From Anthopleura xanthogrammica (Eukaryota > Cnidaria > Anthozoa > Actiniaria > Actiniidae): a stretch of 64,000 nt of DNA. The notes below the pieces were generated by a model, which did not search any database, was not told the origin of the DNA, and saw only the letters and a program-made list of their open reading frames with translations. Location of the stretch: the NCBI GenBank assembly GCA_964019055.1, contig OZ025217.1, positions 4,510,617-4,574,616 on the forward strand, given 5' to 3'. How positions within the stretch are numbered: position 1 is the stretch's first letter; each line of letters starts with the position of its first letter. The position numbers were made by a program, and so were the translations under genes. Shown in pieces: positions 35,001-50,000 of this stretch.

Positions 35001-38000
35001 GGGATATCGTCAATTTCGTGCCTTCAAACTGCCCGCCAAATAAGTGTCTCAAGCTAAAAGCTCAAACTACGTCGCGAAAACGTTTTACAAAGGCGCCGCC
35101 ATTATTTTCTCTTCGTTCGCCGCTGACCTCCGCCAGCGATCGCGCGATCAATAAACATTCACTGGCTTACAAAATAATACTAATACACATGCAACATGGC
35201 CATCCTTACCTCTGATGCAATACGAACGACAGTAGCTTGAGCACGTGCAAGCGCAACAAATGAGCTGTTGATGATTCGTTCTATTTCGATATACCGCTGG
35301 ATAGCGTGTACCGCTGCAGCTCCATGGCTTCTACTTTTATTGAACTCCCTGTGCAATAAAATTATAATGAGATATCAAAAGTGTCATGATTTGAAGTAAA
35401 TTTACATGTAGTATACGTTTGAACCCCCCTCTCATCGTTTTGACATTTTCTCTCAACGTTTGGATCTCCCTCTCGAAAGTTTCTGTATCCGCCCATGATT
35501 GGATCACAGATAGTTTGGCTGTATCGTGCGCCCAATGGCGCGGGTAGTCTTAAGTAAGTTTACTAATGCCAGTGGGTCACTAATTATATGGATATCGTGA
35601 TGTAAGGTACTTACAGCTCTAGCTGTTCTGCAAGGCTTTTTAGTTGCTGAGCATTCTGATGTGCCTGGGTTAATTTTCCTTCGACAGAGCCAAGTACTGC
35701 GCTTACTTTTTCATACTGTGCTAGCAATAGATTAGAAACATCTGCCAAGCCACTTGTTGATTTAAAATTACCACTTTCAATTTGTGAGACATCCTAAGGA
35801 AAATGAAATAATGAGTATTTGTAAAATATCTTCTCCCTTGCCACGAAGGTTTTTCTCCGGGTTCTCGGGTTTTCCTCCTTCCGTAAAAATGCAACTTGAG
35901 TGTTGTGTATTGTAGTGAATGAAGTGGTGGTGTGTGTAGAGATTCATGCATCGAGTTTTTTTTAATATAAGATATAGCACAAGCATTAAATAATCCTCGA
36001 CAACTACAATGCACTGCGCACCGAATACAATGCAACCCGCCATTTTCTCTGCCAGGCAAAATGGTGGTTTTGTAAGTGAAGTTTGGGAATCCAGTTCCAT
36101 CGGTCATATTATTCAAGCTAGAAGTTTTAAAACCATCAAGATATGATGATAAGTAGATATTTTATGCATTTCGTGAAGGTCAACTCAGCTGGTGTTTGCA
36201 CTGCTTACCTCTGACCGCAGGGGGTACCATTTGGTAAATGTTTCGTCTCCAAGTGTAGACAAGTCAACAATCGCTTCTCCCATGAAATCATCTTCATCTT
36301 CTGGGTCATAATCAAAGACTCTCAGTTTGAGTTTGGATTTACTAAGCTGTTCGTGTGCGATGTTGAAGCGGTATATCACTGAGCTTTCTGGCCAAACTGG
36401 GTTCAAAGTATCTAAATGTAATGAAGAATTGATATTTTGTCAGCACTGTTGAATCTCTGTGGCAAACTTAACATCATACTTGAGTTTAACATAATAGCAA
36501 ATCAGCTTCCAAACAGACACCTTTGGAGTGATATGCTTTGCATTACAAACGAGGTGCCATTCCCCTGAGTATTATTTCCTTGTTGAGAAGATACAATGGA
36601 TGAAATACGAACTTCGAATCCCATTCTCTTGAAACCAGGTAACACGTGAGCGAAGGACGAGAGGATTCAAATTACTTTACTATATGTAGACCCCTTGCAC
36701 GTGACGTCAAAGCAGCTCAATTTGCCTTCCAAACTGAGCTGCATTTATAAGTGCTTCAAAGGGTATATTACTAAGATCATGACCTCTGGTGTCTCCATTG
36801 AAAAGGTACGACTTATCAATAGACCTTTTTACCGATACCGCGGCCATCTTGGATTCTATTGTTTAAGTAAGACATTATGGGATGCCGAGGGGGAAATTAT
36901 TAAAAAAATTATAGTATGCACAGCTGTCAGGGTGTCTTGGTATATGATTTAACGTTATCCAATGACGAACACATCTAAAAACCAATTAAATTTGCTGGTA
37001 GTTGGAGCGATATGAGAAACACCAAAGCGTAAAATTATTTGAGAAAGTAACCCCGCCACTCTATGCTATATGAATATTTCCACGTTTGCCCCTTGGCATT
37101 CCATAATTTAAGATAACTGCCGTGTTGGTAAAAAGGTCTAAAATATTGGAATGGCTTTTTTGTTTATGTTATATATACAACATCAGATGTTACAGCTAAC
37201 ATTTCCATTTACCATTTATTGTAAGCGATCTTTGTACTCCAAAGTTATCAGGCATCAAAGACACCAAGACGTACGGGTTTGCTTTGCCGCTGGGTTGATC
37301 TCTTGGAGACAAATTACGTCCCTCCAGGACCTTCAGGACAAACCGATGTCCTTCGCGGTCATATTTGAGCATGGATACTTTCAGCTCACCGCTGACCGCT
37401 GTGACCATAGCCTTGTATTGCTGATAAGAAAGGATATCATGCCAACAAATGAACAAAAGATCAATCAACTTTTGTTGTTCAATGAGACCACTCGAAGAAA
37501 TTTAGAAGAACAATACTTTGTCAAAGCGTTTTTAAGCAAGAACTCATAACTAAGAGCTTCTATGTCTTGTATGATAAATGTGTCACAGACGTGGTTATTT
37601 TCAAGTATTCGTTTTCGTTCGCATTTCCGGCTTTAAGACTTTAGCTTTCACGTGACTCAGGTGATAGTGAATTTTTTAGTAAAACTCGGTTGCCTTTAAT
37701 ACGAGAAAAAAAAAGTTGAGATAGTTGGCTGGAGAAGAAAACAGGGTGGTATCTCCAATTTAAATTCAACCCCTGACATAGCTAATAAATTAAAATATGT
37801 CTGTCAAATACGATAAGCTGTTCCTATGCCATGAAGATTAAAAGTATTGGTGAAATATGAAAGTACCCTTAGATTAAAACACATTACCTCAAACGCAGAT
37901 GTTCCTTCCTGCAATAGGGTTTTAGTTTTGTTGAGAGTATCTTGAGATTGAGAACCGAGGTCTTGAGCTTCCTTCAGCCTCTGTGATTCAAGACTCAAAA

Positions 38001-41000
38001 GTCCCTGTGGTGATGAAAGTAATGTCGTTAGTTACACCATCGCCTTCAAACAATTGTTTCAAGTCGAGGCATATGGGTCAACAATACAGTAAGTGTATAG
38101 AAACTGACCCAAATGCCAGGGTCTAATATGAACTTATCCCTCTGTTTGTTGGTTCCGTCATCTTTTCCCCTCATTCTGCGTCGATTCTTCTACATATATT
38201 CATCCATCCGTCTCCAACAACCAATCAATTCCTTCGTCTATTTATTCATTTATGCGAGCATGTAGCATTCATGCGCATGCAACAGACCATTTTCGAGATG
38301 CGCGAGCGCTTTAAAAAATATCGCAGGCGCATACATGTAAAAGAGGCATTTTCGGGCAAGATCGCGCACGCTATTGACTCTACCCGAAAATGCCTCGAGA
38401 TCATGTACGCGCCTGCGATCTTTTTCAAAAGCGCTCGCGCATCTCGAAAATGGTCTATTATTACAGTGCAGACACTCGAACCATGAACACTTCAGTTTTT
38501 TTTTGGACATTTGTAACATCACTGTAACATCCATATATTCATCTATCTTAGTATAAATTTAGTAACGTAAAGAGTTCAACTTACTTTGGTTTGATTGATG
38601 AGTTCGTGAACACTGCCGAATTGTGCAGCTATACCAGTGAGGAATCCCATGAATTCAGCGTGAGTGTTGTTCCATTTCATCAGTAGTTCAGAAAGGTTGT
38701 GATTGCTTGTTAGTACTTGCATATTCAGATCACGAGCCAGAGATGTTTGATTAAACAGCTGATCAAAGAAAACATTTGATATTGATAATATTGATAATAA
38801 ATGGTGATAGCGGTGATGATGATAATGATGATAAACTAATCAATATCTTGTACATTTTCTCCACTCACCTTTATTGCTAGTCCACTAACAAAGGCAGTCA
38901 TGTTCTCAGCATCTTCTATTGATTGAGCAACAAGCTTTTCGTGGTTGCTGTAGTTACGTACCAAAGAATCAGAAACAATGTCTTTTGCTTCATTCAAGGA
39001 CACATTACCATTTTGCAGACTCAATGCAAAAGTATTAGCAATATCTTGCAGGAGTCCGTCTACATCTGAGGATTACATCAACAACAAAATAATTACGTTG
39101 GGTGTTAATTTTATCCTGGATAGCACAAGAACAACAACCAGAAAGCTCTTTGTAACAATAGACCTTTTCATTTTGTTGCGCGCGCATCCACACTAAACGG
39201 CCAATACTTTTGAAAAACCTTTTTGTGCAAAACTCCTTTGCACTTATTCCTAACCTGGGGCTCAAAAATATTAACATCACAAAATGTTTCTATCCTCAAT
39301 TAAGAGAAGGGAATGCTTTTGTTTTGACCCCATGCAGGTTGGGAATTAGTGCAAGGTCTCTTTAGTGTCTCATGACATCTTTAATGTGTTTCCACGCGTC
39401 ATTCCCTCGAAAATAAGATTATTTGTTTTGCCTTTTATCCATAATAATGAATTTTCTCAGATTGTACCGTTAAACAAAGAAACAATACCCAAGGGGATGA
39501 AATGTAATAAAATGGGAAAACATTACACTCAAAGTAAAAATGGGTAAGTAGTTTGGAATCAAGTTATTAATATTTTTTTTCGTTAACAGTTTTATCTTTC
39601 ATTACTAGATGTTGTATTGCTTTATGGAGTTTTTTTTTAAAAAAAAAGCTTCTCTAAAAACCCTCCTTACTGCTAACGAAGACATCTGCTTCAGCTGTAC
39701 GGTTATACACTTCCGTAACTCTCTGTAGATGTTGTGACACGCTCTGTGCTGTAGACGGAGCTCGAGTGTTTAGTTCAGCAGCCTGCAGTATAAAAAGAAT
39801 GATTGTCAGTTTGGTTGAAAAGCGAACTAAAAAATTATTCATATTGCATCAACATAAAATGCACAGTGGTAAACACAAACGCGCTGGAAGCTGTATAGCA
39901 AGCGACTGGGAATAGCTTGGGAATTACTAGCCAGCAGCGTGTTTTTTTAATTATTATTCTTCGAGCAAGTGAGGTTACCCACGCTAAATCGAGCTGTTTA
40001 GCCTGATTTTCACAAGCGATGAACGCACGAGAGCCAGAGTCCAGATTTCATTGTGAAAAGATAAGCAAACGCAAGCAGGATTCAATTTTTTCCTATTTGT
40101 GCGGCTGCCTGCAGCTGAACTATTGTCGTGAACGCTGTTTTTTGCAAACGTTGTTGTTGTTGTTGTTGTTGTTGTTGTGGTGGTGGTGGTGGTGGTGGTG
40201 GTGGTGGTGGTGATAGGGGTTGTCTTTGGCACCTTTAACTTACCTTTTGCATTTGTCCGTCATAACCAGCCCTTGCATCGGGTAGGTCCTTATTAAGAAG
40301 CCCTTGATGTACAGTTTCTGCTTCAGCAAGCCGAGCAGAAAATTCAGTAGCCTTTACCTGGAAAAAAAATTGGGGAAATCGTTTATTAATTAATTTATTA
40401 ATTTTATTAATATCTTGGCATCATAATCAATATCCATGCAATTACTAGCACGCATTCCTTCCCATGAAAATATATGCAAAAAATACATGGTCACCATGCA
40501 ATGGTGGTTATCCAAACACATGGCCCCCCAAAAGTGGAACTGAGCCCCAAATCCAAAAACTGCTGAATTCAAATTTTAGAAATTGCACTTTTAAGCAAAA
40601 AAAACAAAACATTTAAAATAATTTAAAAGCATTTTATGAAAAATTTCATCGTCATTGTTGGATTATTTATTGTGGTACTTACAACCAATTGATCAGCTTT
40701 CTGCTCAACGTTTTGTAGAGGCTCGTGTAGTTTTGCTAACTCATTTAGGTTCTTTGTCTTCTCTTCAGTGGTCTTAACCTCAGACCCTGTTGTTTCTATC
40801 AGTTTCTTTAACTTTATGACACACACGGGACAAGCTAGAAGCAAGCAAAGATAGAATTGTCAATCAATAAGGTTAATTGCTGCTGTAAAATAGTGGTTTT
40901 TGAAGCCGCCATGTCGATTGACCTTAAAAGACCTCTTGCACGTGATGTCAAAGCAGCTCAATTTGGAGGACAAAACAAAAGAATTCCAATCTGCTGAGAA

Positions 41001-44000
41001 TTGGAACGTATTGTTCTGTCCTCCAAATTGAGATGCATTTCTACGTACTGCAAGGGGTCTATAAAAGATTTCAGTCGAACTAAACCATTGTTATTTGAGA
41101 TCTATAAACACTGGAGCAAAAGTCCCACGGAGCTTTTTATGTCAGCAAACAAAAAAAATCACCTAACGGACTCGTGAGGTTCGCTCCACAGACACTTAAG
41201 GCTCTGACAAATGGTGCAACATTGCGTACAACATTGTATGCAACATCACACTAAAATATAAAAAATTGAACGTCTGTTTTATAATCATTTTTATGTCATT
41301 TGTATTATCCTTGCAAATTAAGCGGGAAAATTGAGATTTTATCTGTTTTGGCTGTTGAAATAGTTCTGTAATCATAATGTTGCAAGCAATGTTGCACCGT
41401 GTATCTGAGCCTTAAGGCCCAGTTCAAACGTCGATCTTCTCATGAGCCGAACGCATTGACAACAATGGATAATAAGTTGGTCTTTTCTGAAGTCATTAGG
41501 TTCAGCTCATGAGAAGATCGACGTTTGAACTGGGTTTTAGACATTTAATATATATTTACAACACACTACTCAAATGTTGAGTTTTACAATTATTTCAAAC
41601 TAATCCTCTCCAGCTGAGTTGATCGCCTTCCCCGAAAATAATTATGGGTTGATATTTTTGGTTAGCATTTTTTGAGCATTTTTCGAGTATACAATGTAGA
41701 CTTTTCTTGTTGAATGAAATAAAAGTTTGCCATGAGTTCGACTAGAGTTTGCGATTAGTTTAAAGAAGGAAGAACTCGTATTTCATAAATTCTCTTGGCA
41801 GAATAATGAGAAATGCTAATCAAAATACGAATGTCGAATCCTTAATTCTGATTGGTTGACCTTGAGTTTGTTCTGAAGGTCAACTCAGCTGGCTTCTGAG
41901 TAAAGATGAAGAAGAAGAGAGACAAAGTACTTACCGGAGCATCCCTGATCTGTTAATTTGTTGTGATACTCTTTACATTGATCACATGCTCGCCCAGTCA
42001 CTCCAGGTTTACATTGGCACTGACCATATGCATTGTTGGAACACACACTGCCATTTACTGTACCATTCGTATTACAGGAACAAGCTTGAAAGGTTAAAAA
42101 AAGGTCAAAAGACATTATTCTGGTAATTGCATGGATTTTAGAGCTCCATGCCTTGTTGATGATGAAAGCCATCTCATTCAGCCCAGGCTCTCTTAGACTC
42201 GTTTTAAACGTCCATCTTCTCATGAGCCGAACGCGATGAAAAAAATGGATAATAAGGCCGTCCTCTGTTATGTCATTAGGTTCGGCTCATGAGAAGTCGA
42301 CGTTTGAACTGGCCCTTAATAATTAAAACTAGATCACTCTACATAATAATGATAATAATAATGATAATAATAATAATAATAATAGTAATAATAATAATGA
42401 TAATAATAATAATATTTATTTATACATTGTTTTTCGTATCCAAATGGGAATATGAATAGCTACTACAGTTGTTAAAAATCTTTCCCAAAAAAGTGGTACC
42501 CAAAATTTTGCAGTTTGAAAATTGAAGAAAGGGGGTGGAGGGGGGAAGATCAAGGAGGTTTTGGCTAGAAAACTATAGACAAAGCAAAATTATGTATAGA
42601 TTATCAAAACCCTCTGCTACATCCCATTTATTTATTTATTTATTTATTATAGTAACCCCGAAAATCTCAACACATTGTCATAACAATCAACAAGCAAGCA
42701 AACAAATAAATAAACAAGCAAACGAATAAAGGTTAAAAACAAAAACACAATTAAATAAACTGAAACAAAACAAAAACAGAACAAACGATGATATAGAGTA
42801 CAATATTTGCCATTTTCTCTTTTTTTAATGTCAAAGTCAATACCTGTACAAGCTTGAATTGGTAACCCATAATATCCCACTCTGCACTGCGAGCACTTTG
42901 TGCCACTAGCCTCAGGTTTACAAGTACAGTTGCCACGGTTGTTGCACTGAAGACTCAATGACCCAAACACGCTACAGTTGCAGGAAGTGCAACCATTTGA
43001 TCCAAACCCGTAGGTATTATTCTATAAGAAAATATAAGACAAAACTTCACGTTTAGAGAACCCATCAGTCTCCGATGTTCTAACCTTCTAAGGCTACATC
43101 AACCTTATTCTCAAAGACTGAAAGAAAACTTAAAGGAAACCAACCAAATAGAAGGGAAAAATAAAAGCACAGAATACACTACCAAATACACTTTTGTTGC
43201 CAGTAACCAGAATATTCAGTAATATGAACAAAAGTACAAATTTCAACTTGCAATTAAAGGACGTATGATCAAAAATTTTTTTTGGCTGGCGGCAGTGAAA
43301 AACCAAATTCCAACGGGCAACTAGCAACTACAGAGTGCGCGTAATAGAGCGTTTTTCAAGTAGTGGGAAACGATATATATAGCAAATTCGTAGTTTTACT
43401 GTAACCGTACCGTATCTTACCGTAGTCGTAACTACGCGTTGTAATTTGATGAGTACTGAAAGACAATGGGAAGCCATTTCGATGTTATAGCGTGTCGTAC
43501 CGTGTACGTGCTGTAGGTTAGTGCCTTATGTTTCTCACTCATACGAAAACGGTACGACATGCCGTAACATTGAAATGGCTTTCCATTGTCTTTTACTACT
43601 TCATCCAATCAAAGACGTAGTTACAAAAATCGCTCTAATGAGAATTGCAGTAAATAAAGAATATTTTTCTAGGGAACGGCAGGTGCACGTAGAAATGGAA
43701 AGAGGGCTTATAAAATGACAAAGGCTAAAGCGATTAGGACAAAAAATAATAATTTGAGATCAAATAAACTTGAAGGCTAAATATGCTAAGCAGGGCAGAT
43801 TTTACCTTGCATTGGTTGCAGGTTCTTCCAGTTACTTGGGGCTTGCAAGCACACTGTCCAGTTTCAGTGTTACATGTGGATCCAGACGAACTAACAGGGT
43901 CACAATCACAAGCTTGATAAAGAGAGGATAAATATATAAATAAAGATGAAATGAAAAGCACTATAGACTAAAGGAAGAAAAGAGGAGAGAAACTGATGGA

Positions 44001-47000
44001 TAGATAGGTAAGAAGAGAAGAAAGAAGGTATGATGGTGGGAAAAAGAGAAAGAGAAAATAGAGCAATGGAAAGGGAAAGTGAACTGAATATCGGCGTCTT
44101 TAAGTGATTCTTCAACAACGAATACGCGACAAAATAGAAGTCATCACTTCTTAGTGTTTCAGTGAATCATCAAATCCCACAGACCTCCTCTGAGATAGAA
44201 AACATGGTGCATTGTGGTCTAGGTTCAGTACAAACATTTTGTTCCCCATGCCTTGTATGGTGTTGTTTGTACCTAAGCTAGACCACAATGCATCCTTTTT
44301 TTCAAATTCAGAAAATGCCTATTGGGAGAGATAAACGGAAAAATATATACGATTGGCATCGTATAACTAAACAATTATTCAATACTTACAGTGAGGACAC
44401 TCAAAACGTGAACACTTTGAGGTTTTTTTATACTTTTTTCTCCTTTATCCCTTGTGTGAATCGATTGGAAATATGATTTATTTTGAACAATAAGATTATT
44501 TGAGTTCAATGCTTCATTTTCAGAAAGTTTGAAGCAGTAGAAAGTTCATAAAATAAAAAATATAAAAATATCAAGTGTTCATGGTCCGAGTGTCCTCACT
44601 GCGGACGAGAGGAAAAGGATTAGGCTACTTACCTCTGCATTGCTGTTTCGATGCATCACCATACGTTTTATTGACACACTTATCGCAGTAAAATCCAGTT
44701 GTATTAAACTGGCAACCCAGACACTCGCCACTCCTTAGGCATTGGTTAGTATTGTTATTGCACTGACATGGCTCACATGTTCGACCGGTGGTATTACCAG
44801 GACACTCACACATGCCAGTAACGGGATGGCATACTTTGTTAGGTCCGTTACATGAACATGCTAGAAAAGACAAAGCATACTTGCTGAATGATAAACCACG
44901 ACTGGCGGTCTTCTACTGAAAACTCAGTAGTAACATTACCCGCGCCTATAAGCCAATGAATGGCCTGGAATATGACGACCTGGTGGTATTGAACCATGTG
45001 AAATGGAAAAAATCCTTTCCATGATCAAGGACACCAATGAATAAAAAAGAGAAACAAAGAGTGCTGGCAATTATGTATTTTTTACCACAAAATGTAAAAT
45101 TTCTCGCGCGCTGATTGGCAGGTACAGCTGGGTTTCACTTGACGTCATTTCCTGTCTCGTGCGGAATGTTCCTCAGCTGAATCACAAGTTTTCAATAGAA
45201 TTCTTTCTGGTTGACAGCACATGGTGGTCAGTGTTTGACCACCATTTTGGAGCAGATAATGAGATTCAAAGACTTTTAATTCTCAGCTGATTGAAACCCA
45301 GCTATAGCTATGCTCGATAAGAGAACATACCACCATTGGTATACGCGCAGAGTCAAGGAAGCAATTCAGATCCGACTCCACCCTAATAATATCAATAGGG
45401 ACAGTGGTATAGAAATCCCAAAAGCGTGGATGCCGACAATAAGAAAACAATCGGGGTGGAGACTCAACAATAAAACATCCAATCAGAACACGAACCGACC
45501 ATCCAACTACAGCGCAGATAATCCGACTAGCGGTATATAACGGACGCACCATCCAGTCTACACCATCGCCTGATGAAGATTAGCAGCTTGCAGTCGAAAC
45601 GTCGCGGTCCTCTACAAATGACCCTCAATCGTGAGACAAATGTCAAAGTAGGATTTTTTTAACAGTACCGACCATAGAAAAGTGACTTCGATTTGTTAAA
45701 TTTTACAATAAGAAAGTCGAGACGGCTTCGAACTCTTCGCGCGCAAATGTCAAAGTATGATTTTTTTAATAGTACCGACCATAGAAAAGTGACTTCGATT
45801 TGTTAAATTTTACGATAAGAAAGTCGAGACGGCTTCGAACTCTTCGCGCGCAAATGTCAAAGAATGCGGTTATACAACCTTCCTGAATCAGTGACTGAAA
45901 TTTAAAAAAGCTCAAATTTCTTTGCGAAGTAAAGTCCGACAATACGTACGTTTACATCCATCTTCAGTCAAGTTGTAATATCCAGGTTTACAGCGACTGC
46001 AGTCTCTGCCTTCTACACCAGGTTTACAAGCACACGATCCACCGTACTTCTGACAAACCGTATGATTGACAAATCCAAGAGGGTTGCAGGAACAAGCTGG
46101 TTAAGTAAGGAAACAATGAATAAATCTGGTGAGGACCAATCGAGACTAAATCTATAACTTATAGTACGATGCATAATTATAATGATAAATAAATTTAAAG
46201 AGAGTCCAATGACAACGACATGGCAGCCATGTTGGTAGTATTATCAAGGGTGGTGTAGCAGTAGTTCGCCTCACACAACTGGGGTCTCGGGTTTGATTCT
46301 CATCAGATAAGAGTACAGAGCTTGTTAGCTCTCTCCCTTGATTCGAGGGTTTTTCTCCGAGTTCTCCAGTTTTTCTCCCTCTTCAAAACCTAACACGGTA
46401 AATCCAAATTCGATATGTATGTTAGCTATTGTGTATGATTATGTTAGCTATGCGCTGACTTTGATCAGCCAGGAGCTGTTTCAGGGTATCGATAAAAATG
46501 TAAAGATTATTATCGAAGAAAGCTAACAAGAAGTCTTATGTTATGTACTACCAACATGGCCGCGATCATAAGGAATAGTAGCACTAAGGATATAAAGGGT
46601 TCCCAATTCTTGAAACGTACACAAAAATCATCTTGATGGAAATCTGCCGATCTTGTTCGTAAAAAAATCCAACATGAAACTTTGAAAGATTTTTACATAA
46701 ACCCGCCTCGTAGACTACTTACGTAAAGATCCGTTGTTGAATGCCACAGTTAAACTGAACGCTCCGGCCAAGCAAAGTTCTTCACTGCCAGTACCAAGTC
46801 TATATGAATGCATAAAAACCTTAATCCTGGAGTATCCCAATCGTCCTCCATTTCATCAACATCAACATTATTTCCCAGTCATTCATTTAAAAAAACTGTG
46901 ACACACATTAGCTTATTAGTGAAGCTAAAAGGAGAAAAGATGGCTGGAGTGCGGTCTAAAATTGTTGGAGAAAGAAATTGGGCAATAAGAGTTATGACCC

Positions 47001-50000
47001 AGTAAGACTCAAAATACTGAAGGAAATTTTTTTCCTTTAAATATATGACCCGTGCTCTGCAGGGAGGGAGTAAGTGTAATATGTAAAGCTATAATCGTTA
47101 TATTCAATCATATTTTGACTAACTTACTAACAGAACATATCTGAAAACAGCTAGCTACCTAAAATTATAACTGAACCCAAAATTCAGTATAAGTATAGTT
47201 TCGTTATTCGTTTTGCATTTTTATATTTTACGGCCATCACTCCCTTGAGGTCTTCCTTGAGGTTCGCTCAACACACACTACCACTACATTCATTGTTTAC
47301 GACACCCAAACTCACACTTTGATGTTTCGAATAGCGGAGTTTGTACATTAATGTTACGATTTTGAGACATCTAAGTGAAGCACCGATGTATAATTGGTTA
47401 GCGGTAAAGAACACAATTAAAAGATGTCAAAAAGTTGTCAAAAATAGATAAAAAACTTGAGGTGTTCACGGTACGGCGCGTAGCACTGTAATATATAGCA
47501 TCAATTCGGGGGTTGACTGTATATGGGGATTTACAGTCAAAACGGCTCAAGGGTACCCCCGTAGGCTCCATTAATGGTTTCATTATTCGAATATTGAGTT
47601 CATTATTCACTCTGAGTTTTCATTAAAAAATCGGAAGACTCCAAACTTCACATTCATTTCACACTAAAATTCTAAGGGATGCCTTTCTGGGGAGTTTTTG
47701 TACCTTGTGGCATGGCAATTGTTGAAGAATCCAATCAAAACTCAAGTAGATATTTCATTTTCAAAAGTGGAGTCAGAGTGAATAATAAACTCAACATTCG
47801 AATAATAAATTCATTAATGGATTCTAGGGGGGTACGCTTGAGCCGTTTTGACTGTAGTTCATCTCTGTCAACACCCTTTTCGCACTTCATTGTCAACTCT
47901 TTTTGCAAATAAAGTTTTTATAAATAAATAAATAAATAAACAAATAAACAAATGAATAAATAAATAAAGTAAACAAATGAATGAATGAATGAATGAATGA
48001 ATGAATGAATGAATGAATGAATGAATGAATGAATGAATGAATGAATGAATGAATGAATGAATGAATGAATGAATGAATGAATGAATGAATGAATGAATGA
48101 ATAAATGAATGAATGAATGAATGAATGAATGAATGAATGAATGAATGAATGAATGAATGAATGAATGAATGAATGAATGAATGAATGAATGAATGAACAC
48201 TTTTTTGTCAATTTCCATCTTACTACTTTACCTCACGTCATTAGTTTCTGCATCGCACTGGAATTTGAACGGTGTTCGTCTTGTTCCTTCAAGAACTCTA
48301 GCATTCATAAACTCCTCTGGTATAGCAACTATGCTTTCCTAAAATCATCAAAATACAATTTATAGCCTAAGGCCATCGTAATCCGAGAAAGAAAGGGATG
48401 AAGGAAGGAAAAAAGGGGGAGAGGGACGGAAAGGAAGCAAGCAAAGAAAGGAAAGGAAAGGAAAGGAAAAAGAAAGGAAGCAAACAATCAATCAAAGGAC
48501 GGAAGGAAGGAGGAAAGGAAGGAAGGAAGGAAGGAAGCAAGCAAGCAAGGAAGGAAGGAAGGAAGGAAGGAAGCAAGGAACGAAGCAAGGAAGCAAGCAA
48601 GCAAGCAAGGGAGGAAGGAAGGAAGGAAGGAAGGAAGCAAGGAAGGAAGCAAGGGAGCAAGGGAGCAAGGGAGCAAGGGAGCAAGGGAGCAAGGAAGCAA
48701 GGAAGCAAGGAAGCAAGGAAGCAAGGAAGCAAGGAAGCAAGGAAGCAAGGAAGCAAGGAAGCGAGGAAGCGAGGAAGGGAGGAAGGAAGGAAGGAAGGAA
48801 GCAAGGAAGCAAGGGAGCAAGGGAGCAAGGGAGCAAGGGAGCAAGGGAGCAAGGGAGCAAGGGAGCAAGGGAGCAAGGGAGCAAGGGAGCAAGGGAGCAA
48901 GGGAGCAAGGGAGCAAGGGAGCAAGGGAGCAAGGGAGCAAGGGAGCAAGGGAGCAAGGGAGCAAGGGAGCAAGGGAGCAAGGGAGCAAGGGAGCAAGGGA
49001 GCAAGGGAGCAAGGGAGCAAGGGAGCAAGGGAGCAAGGGAGCAAGGAAGGAGAAGCAGTGGCTTTATTACCGTCATTCATACAAAACACAAATAAAACCT
49101 ACCAGTTTTTTGGACTTGTTCACTGTAACATTTACAGAATAGTTTCCTTGGGGCAAGAGGCAATACTTTTCACGTTGGTGCATACAACTCTTTAACGTCT
49201 GGGCTGTCATGTTAAAACTGGTCATTAAGGTCTCGTTGGAGCTAGCCACAAGTTTTCCCTCGATATCTTTTAGAAACAGCTTATAAGTTGTTGTTTTTGG
49301 AATGTGCAGCCAAGTGTATAGATTGTTCTGTAATGTAAGTTTGGATATGTTAGAATACAGGCCTAGGCCCTTTTCTGAGATTGATAAACATCGTGTGTAA
49401 TGAGGTCTAGCTTCAGTACAGCTTGACAACCATATAAGGCATTGGTGAACAACAGGTATTTGTATCGAAGCTAGACCAGAATGCACTACGTTCGCTGTCC
49501 ATATTTCGAGAAATGAATTGTTTTTTGAATATTTGGTAATTAATGTGTTTCAATCCTGGTTTTTGTTGATTCATAAATAAAGATTTTTTTTTTAAATGTA
49601 CGTGTGTCGTATAGTTGTAGTGTGCCATAGTTGAATTAGGCTTTAACCATATCCATTTTGAAATCATTAGCAAATCCTGAAATCTGATTGGCTACAAAGT
49701 GTGCGATTTAAGCATTAAGGTGACAAAACAGACATGGCTGCCGACAGTAAACTAAACGAGTAGCCGCTGACCACTTAGCGGTTCAAAGTCCACAGGTAAT
49801 TCAATATAGTATCCCGAGTTTGGAGGAAATATTTCTAGGCATTATTTTTATAGCCAGATTTTAACCTTTTTTTCGTCGCGCAGCTACATATACTCAATAG
49901 ATTTTCTCCAAACTCGTTCAAAAATGAACGCAAGAGTGCAGTTGTTGGTATATTTCAATACACCGAGCCAATCATATTCCAAGTAGAAGGCAGTACGATA

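Noticed and set aside
45310..45540. Independent 76-residue gene
   Set aside because: The sequence matches the tail of a cnidarian reverse-transcriptase ORF and is truncated on the left, next to a MITE end.
46248..46330. Functional tRNA gene
   Set aside because: A- and B-box-like motifs are present but the sequence does not fold into a clean cloverleaf, and it is followed by a repeated SINE tail.
48367..49195. Long LLPCSLAP / KQGSKEARE frames up to 265 codons
   Set aside because: Produced by the purine satellite, with no codon variety and no splice context.
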